This document shows, one piece after another, positions 14,457 to 17,790 of a stretch of DNA of 17,790 nt. Numbering within the stretch: the first letter of the stretch is position 1; every line of letters begins with the position of its first letter. The position numbers and the translations under genes were made by a program. The stretch is from assembly GCA_029856625.1 (NCBI GenBank), contig JAHKLG010000015.1, forward strand, positions 1-17,790, read 5' to 3'. The notes beneath the pieces are model-generated. The model worked only from the letters and a program-made list of their open reading frames with translations. It did no database searches and was not told where the DNA came from. Source of the DNA: Candidatus Njordarchaeota archaeon (GTDB lineage: Archaea > Asgardarchaeota > Njordarchaeia > Njordarchaeales > Njordarchaeaceae).

Positions 14457-14559
14457 ACTTGACCCATGAGAAGAATTTCCTAAAGCATTGACAACTTGAT
14501 GATTTCTAAAAACGTTCTATTAGAATGGCTTCTGAAATAAAGTTGGAATTCTACCTCAT

Positions 14560-14874
14560 TTATCGTCTTTCCTCTAATAACGCTTCAGCTAACGCATCAG
14601 CTATTTTCTGACCTTTCTCCGTAAGTCTGAATCTCTTCTCAATCCATCCTTTCGCCCTCTCGATCTTGGTCATATCAACAAGACCATATCGATATAATGC
14701 TTCTAATTTCCTAGTCGTCGTAGCTGGTTGCATTTCAGCATACTTGCTAGCAGTTCTATTTATATCTCCGATATTACCTTCCCCTCTTTCTCTTAAAGCT
14801 AGGAGAACGGCTATCGTATAGGGATCAAAAATAGATATTCCCCTATAGGGATCTTTTACTCTATAAATTCTCAT
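14560..14874 (-). CDS. Winged-helix transcriptional regulator
   Basis: A 104-aa single-domain wHTH of the MarR/PadR-like sort. Helices run IFDPYTIAVLLALRERG, then GDINRTASKYAEM, then a recognition helix around PATTTRKLEALYRYGLVD (50-67). A wing/basic strand WIEKRFRLTEKGQ (77-89) and a C-terminal helix ADALAEALL probably used for dimerisation follow. No ligand domain is present. It is divergent from bud32 across 248 bp and lies 103 bp upstream of dihydroorotase. Targets are unknown; the inverted repeat at 14986-15007 in its upstream region is a candidate operator. Confidence 0.82.
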   Translation of the reverse strand: MRIYRVKDPYRGISIFDPYTIAVLLALRERGEGNIGDINRTASKYAEMQPATTTRKLEALYRYGLVDMTKIERAKGWIEKRFRLTEKGQKIADALAEALLEERR

Positions 14875-14885
14875 TTCAATCGCCG

Positions 14886-14897
14886 TTTTAAATATTT
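14886..14897 (-). promoter_or_regulatory. TATA box of the winged-helix gene
   Basis: The minus strand reads AAATATTTAAAA here, centred about 18 bases before the ATG at 14874. If used, initiation is at or past the ATG, which would favour a second box (ATATTTAAAT, 14950-14959) and a longer leader. No Shine-Dalgarno precedes the ATG, as is common for leaderless archaeal genes. Confidence 0.35.
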
Positions 14898-14985
14898 ATT
14901 AGGTAACGCTGTATTGTATTAGCTACATTAATTAGTCCTCCAAGTAGAGTATTTAAATATAGCTTATAATTCATCATATTAAAAA

Positions 14986-15007
14986 AAGTTCTTAATTATG
15001 AGAACTT
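14986..15007. repeat. Perfect inverted repeat, possible operator or hairpin
   Basis: AAGTTCT and AGAACTT (7-bp arms, 14986-14992 and 15001-15007) flank the 8-base loop TAATTATG. It is the clearest dyad in the 248-bp divergent region between the winged-helix regulator and bud32. Confidence 0.4.
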
Positions 15008-15122
15008 CATAAAGAAATCGAAAAATAATCCGTGAATTCTTGTCTACATTGGTTAAAAAGTTAAACTATTAATGATGAAGATATGAGAAGCTTATTTCTA
15101 AATCTCCCTTGGAGGGTTCTCA

Positions 15123-15797
15123 TTGTCAGAATTTCGGTTAATTGCGAAGGGGGCGGAAGCCTATATATTTCTGGGGGAAATCGCTGGATTACCTGCTATA
15201 AAAAAGTTGAGAATTCCCAAGAAGTATAGAATTAAGCCACTGGATTTTATGATAAGAAGAACAAGAACTAAGCGAGAAGCAAAGTTATTAAATTTAACGA
15301 AACGACTAGGTATTCCAGCACCAGCTGTTTATGAAGTAAACCTATCCGAGTGTTACATAATTATGGAATACATTCGAGGAGAGTTATTGCGAGAGGCTTT
15401 ATTGAGGCATAAAGTTCCATTAAAGGATTCTTTAGAGATCTTCTCTAAGATAGGAGAGTTCGTTGGCGTACTTCATGAGAATTCTATAACACATGGGGAT
15501 TTAACAACATCAAATATTATGCTTATTGATATCGAGCGTCGAGAGATAGTATTCATTGACTTCGGACTTGGAGAAGTCACCACCTCATTGGAGGATTTTG
15601 GTGTAGAATTACGCGTTCTGCGGGCCTCCTTAGCTAGCACACATTATGATCATGATAGTGAGTATTTCGAAGCTTTTCTTAAGGGGTATAGAAGATCCTT
15701 TAGCAAATCCTCAGAAGCAATTAAAAAATATAGGGAAATCATGCTACGGGGAAGATATATTGCTGAAAGGAGGAAAAGAAGATTTACTCCCTCTTAA
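15123..15797 (+). CDS. bud32: Bud32, KEOPS-associated kinase/ATPase
   Basis: Small atypical kinase of the KEOPS complex that supports Kae1 in tRNA t6A synthesis. The 224-aa protein shows GAEA at the nucleotide loop (10-13), Lys 27/28 as ATP anchor, the family hallmark KYRIKPLD followed by RTRTKREAKLL (E52), hinge IIMEYIRG, catalytic loop THGDLTTSN (D126, N131), and DFGLG (146-150) in place of the usual activation-loop start. The C-terminal basic tail (GRYIAERRKRR) is typical and contacts tRNA or Kae1 in relatives. The start is TTG 15123, fixed by GGAGGG (15111-15116). TTAAAAAGTTAAAC at 15053-15066 is a likely promoter. The 3' end overlaps convergent rpoD by 14 bp. Confidence 0.95.
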   Translation: MSEFRLIAKGAEAYIFLGEIAGLPAIKKLRIPKKYRIKPLDFMIRRTRTKREAKLLNLTKRLGIPAPAVYEVNLSECYIIMEYIRGELLREALLRHKVPLKDSLEIFSKIGEFVGVLHENSITHGDLTTSNIMLIDIERREIVFIDFGLGEVTTSLEDFGVELRVLRASLASTHYDHDSEYFEAFLKGYRRSFSKSSEAIKKYREIMLRGRYIAERRKRRFTPS

Positions 15798-16626
15798 ATT
15801 TTGCCACTTCCTCTTTAAGAAGATTGAGGAATTTCAGGAATTTTTTCTCTAGGATATCAATAGCGCTTATTATAATTTCTTCTGGCGAATATTGTCCAAC
15901 GCTCTCTAAGCGGAAGATAAACTGAGAATCAGAAGGTTCCAGGCTCAAAGCTTTTTTAGGACATGCTCTTACACAAATCCTATCTAGATCACAGAGATAT
16001 AATCCTATGCCCTCCAGATGAGGCTTTCCATTCATTTTAAGAACTCCTTTGGGGCACGCTTCTACACATTTCCCGCAACCATCACAAGCTTCTGTAGCAA
16101 TTAAGATAGGGAGAGGCTTATAGCCTAAGGTGGATACTGGCATCCATTTAGCATGATCTTTCCCTTTACCAACTTTGGCTATAGCCTCAAGCTCGATCTC
16201 TTGTCCCGGCCCTAATTTAACTATTGGAATATTGTCATAAACAGGTCTCACAGTTTTTTTATCTATAGGTTCTAGATCACCAGAATATACCGTAATTATT
16301 TTCTCTTCTTCGCCCTTCTTATGAAGCCTTAGTCTGGCAGTACATTTCGTTAAATCTTCGAGCGATGCGTTTTCAATATCAACGCATTCTTTTAAAATGT
16401 CGAGTTCCTTCTTATCAATTCTTAAGGGTATTAAAGCAAGGCGATGAGCAAGCTCTTCATCATATAACACACTTGTATTAATATGGACTATAACATCATG
16501 TATAGCTAATACTGGAACCTCCGTTAATATTGCTCTTCTAAGAGAGTTCAAAACGTGTACATCGACATCGTTGATGAAGAATTCTGCATATAATGGATTC
16601 GGTCTCGCTATTAACTTGATATCCAA
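15784..16626 (-). CDS. rpoD: RNA polymerase subunit D (Rpo3) with ferredoxin domain
   Basis: Archaeal counterpart of bacterial alpha N-terminal domain and eukaryotic RPB3, pairing with subunit L to start polymerase assembly. The dimerisation part contains FINDVDVHVLNSLRRAIL (17-34) and the EELAHRLALIPLR helix. A ferredoxin-like insert covers about 175-228. The first Cys set is complete (181, 184, 187, then 191); the second has Cys 212, 218 and 222 with Asp 215 where a Cys is usual. One full 4Fe-4S site is therefore expected, and the other would be 3Fe-4S or Asp-ligated. The gene follows nadM by 6 bases, so the two are coupled. In many archaea rpoD sits with rps13/rps4/rps11 and rpl18e; none of these is adjacent here. 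Confidence 0.95.
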   Translation of the reverse strand: MDIKLIARPNPLYAEFFINDVDVHVLNSLRRAILTEVPVLAIHDVIVHINTSVLYDEELAHRLALIPLRIDKKELDILKECVDIENASLEDLTKCTARLRLHKKGEEEKIITVYSGDLEPIDKKTVRPVYDNIPIVKLGPGQEIELEAIAKVGKGKDHAKWMPVSTLGYKPLPILIATEACDGCGKCVEACPKGVLKMNGKPHLEGIGLYLCDLDRICVRACPKKALSLEPSDSQFIFRLESVGQYSPEEIIISAIDILEKKFLKFLNLLKEEVAKFKRE

Positions 16627-16632
16627 TGCTAT

Positions 16633-17148
16633 TCACCTCTTTCCTACCAATCTCCTGATACGTTCTTCGAAACTAAATTTTTTGAGCAGGGGAATAATGC
16701 TACTAGGAACTAAATGTTCCCAAGGTTCACCCCTTAATATGCGTTCCCTAATAATTCTTCCTTGATATTTATCTCTATCAATATGTTTAAGCCTAATAGT
16801 TTTGATTCCAAATTTTTCAAAAAGCATTAAAACTAACTCATTCCCAGAGTAAACTCTATCGAATCGGGGTGTTAGTTCTATTACGCGCCCAGGCCATGCT
16901 AAATTCTCATTAATATCAGGTATAGGAACAATTATACCCCTATCTAGCGCGCCAATACTTTTTAAAACTTCCCTTATAATCTCGATTCTTTCACCAGCAG
17001 TGAGTGGGTTCTCTAGCGAATAACTATCTTGAGCAGATCCTATTCCTATAATAATCTCATCCTCCCGCTTTAGAATCTCTTTAATCGCCCATAAATGGCC
17101 ATTATGAAATGGCTGAAAACGCCCTATAAATAGTCCTCTGGAAGTCAT
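16633..17148 (-). CDS. nadM: Nicotinamide-nucleotide adenylyltransferase (NadM)
   Basis: Joins NMN and ATP to form NAD and pyrophosphate. The nucleotidyltransferase start GLFIGRFQPFHNGH (5-18) holds the HxGH motif (15-18). GSAQDSYSLENPLTAGERIE is typical of the archaeal family, and RIIRERILRGEPWEHLVP replaces the C-terminal ISxTxxR-type block. The length of 171 aa is normal. The ATG overlaps the stop codon of the upstream membrane-protein gene, and a G-rich run with GGGGGAGG serves as ribosome binding site, so translation is coupled. It forms an operon with the upstream gene and rpoD. Confidence 0.95.
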   Translation of the reverse strand: MTSRGLFIGRFQPFHNGHLWAIKEILKREDEIIIGIGSAQDSYSLENPLTAGERIEIIREVLKSIGALDRGIIVPIPDINENLAWPGRVIELTPRFDRVYSGNELVLMLFEKFGIKTIRLKHIDRDKYQGRIIRERILRGEPWEHLVPSSIIPLLKKFSFEERIRRLVGKR

Positions 17149-17790
17149 CCTCCTCCCCCTATATAAAGAATGGTGGTCGTTAGGACCGGGAATAATAAGT
17201 TATCGTCAACACCAACTTTAGAATTTGCAAGATCCGCAAGTGTTAAGGCAGTTATAACCAAAAAAATAAGGAGGAAATCTGTGGATAAATATGCCAAGAC
17301 TATTATTGCGCTTAGACTTCCAGCCAGAAAACCTTCTAAAGTTCTATCCTCTAAGATCTTATGTTTTCCAAATGATTTACCAAATATTGCAGCAGAGGAA
17401 TCATAAATTAGTGAGCTTATTATACCCTTAATTATGACATCTTGGGGAAAGAAAATGGCTACAAAGAAAATACTTAACGCTGTATAGAAGTAAGTGGCAA
17501 ATGTCCTTTCTTCTCTAGTTCTTAGTAATTTTTTTGGAAAAATCCTAATCCCAAAATGAACTCTAGCTGTTTCAAGCATATAGAAGTATATTGCCAATGC
17601 TCCAGAAAAAATTATGACTAAATATTTCAAAAAGTTATGATAATCGATTGGTAGATCAGTGCCTACAAGTACCTTAATAACGATTGAATATGAAAGATAA
17701 AATGACCATAAGAGATATGGGGGGATAAGAAGTAATAAGACAACACCATGGAAAGATTTTCTAAAAAATTCCCAGTAATCTTCACTATAA
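17145..17790 (-). CDS. Dolichol kinase/DGK1-like membrane protein (5' partial)
   Basis: The reading frame stays open to the right edge of the window; the TTG at 17630 is internal, not the start. The extra upstream residues include EFFRKSFHGVVLLLLIPPYL, the basic-aromatic plus helix pattern seen near the N-terminus of this family (RRKxxH-like). Downstream come several membrane helices and the family's nucleotide-site signature FGKSFGKHKI plus TLEGFLAG, then ADLANSKVGVDDNLLFP, matching the DNL-type end of the SEC59/DGK1/cytidylyltransferase-like superfamily. The likely activity is CTP-dependent phosphorylation of a polyprenol or other lipid alcohol at the membrane. The window holds about 215 residues of it. 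The stop overlaps the nadM start. Confidence 0.78.
   Translation of the reverse strand, partial: YSEDYWEFFRKSFHGVVLLLLIPPYLLWSFYLSYSIVIKVLVGTDLPIDYHNFLKYLVIIFSGALAIYFYMLETARVHFGIRIFPKKLLRTREERTFATYFYTALSIFFVAIFFPQDVIIKGIISSLIYDSSAAIFGKSFGKHKILEDRTLEGFLAGSLSAIIVLAYLSTDFLLIFLVITALTLADLANSKVGVDDNLLFPVLTTTILYIGGGG

Noticed and set aside
14497..14535. TGATGA and CTGA upstream of dihydroorotase as a C/D sRNA
   Set aside because: The boxes are 29 bases apart with no D' or C' between them.
15070..15120. ATGATGA before bud32 as another C/D sRNA
   Set aside because: No CTGA follows within 60 bases, so the D boxes are absent.

Overview
The window is AT-rich archaeal DNA, most likely from a thermophilic member of the TACK/Thermoproteota side of the Archaea. 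Evidence: a TFIIB-like factor (TFB), an RNA polymerase subunit D carrying a ferredoxin domain, unfused Kae1 and Bud32, archaeal nicotinamide-nucleotide adenylyltransferase, TATA boxes at roughly -25, GGTGA/GGAGG ribosome binding sites, frequent TTG/GTG starts, and box C/D guide RNAs. No IS element, CRISPR array, tRNA, rRNA or phage module was seen. The content is mostly housekeeping, with several divergent or orphan proteins.

Layout. 1-2.8 kb: a divergent TFB; a convergent gene whose N-terminus is an MJ1316/DUF504 RNA-end recognition domain; a box C/D sRNA in that gene's leader; a small coiled-coil gene; and a Roadblock/LC7 protein. 2.9-4.8 kb: a circularly permuted ribosome-assembly GTPase followed by a methyltransferase. 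4.7-7.0 kb (minus strand): an eight-repeat FG-GAP propeller, then a myo-inositol-phosphate-synthase-like protein with an eroded active site. 7.1-10.1 kb (plus strand): an actin-like protein of the ParM/Ta0583 type, two C/D sRNAs, an orphan helical protein, and Kae1. 10.1-14.9 kb (minus strand): a phosphoribosyltransferase, a UPF0173 metallo-hydrolase, an MFS transporter, dihydroorotase and a winged-helix regulator. 15.1-17.8 kb: Bud32 (plus), convergent with a minus-strand operon of a dolichol-kinase-type membrane protein (cut by the window edge), nadM and rpoD.

How the genes relate. Kae1 and Bud32 are two subunits of the KEOPS tRNA t6A machinery. TFB and RpoD are transcription components. 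The GTPase and the C/D sRNAs belong to ribosome/rRNA maturation. Dihydroorotase and the phosphoribosyltransferase serve nucleotide metabolism, and NadM serves NAD synthesis.

The most notable signal lies outside the proteins. Three short stretches (1921-1979 minus, 8229-8280 plus, 8378-8435 plus) have the full C-D'-C'-D box order with guide spacers near 12 nt, and two weaker candidates exist (9085-9137 plus, 11603-11656 minus). All sit tight against a protein gene on the same strand. One shares its D box with a Shine-Dalgarno sequence, and one weak candidate shares it with a stop codon. Four of the five convergent gene pairs overlap at their 3' ends.
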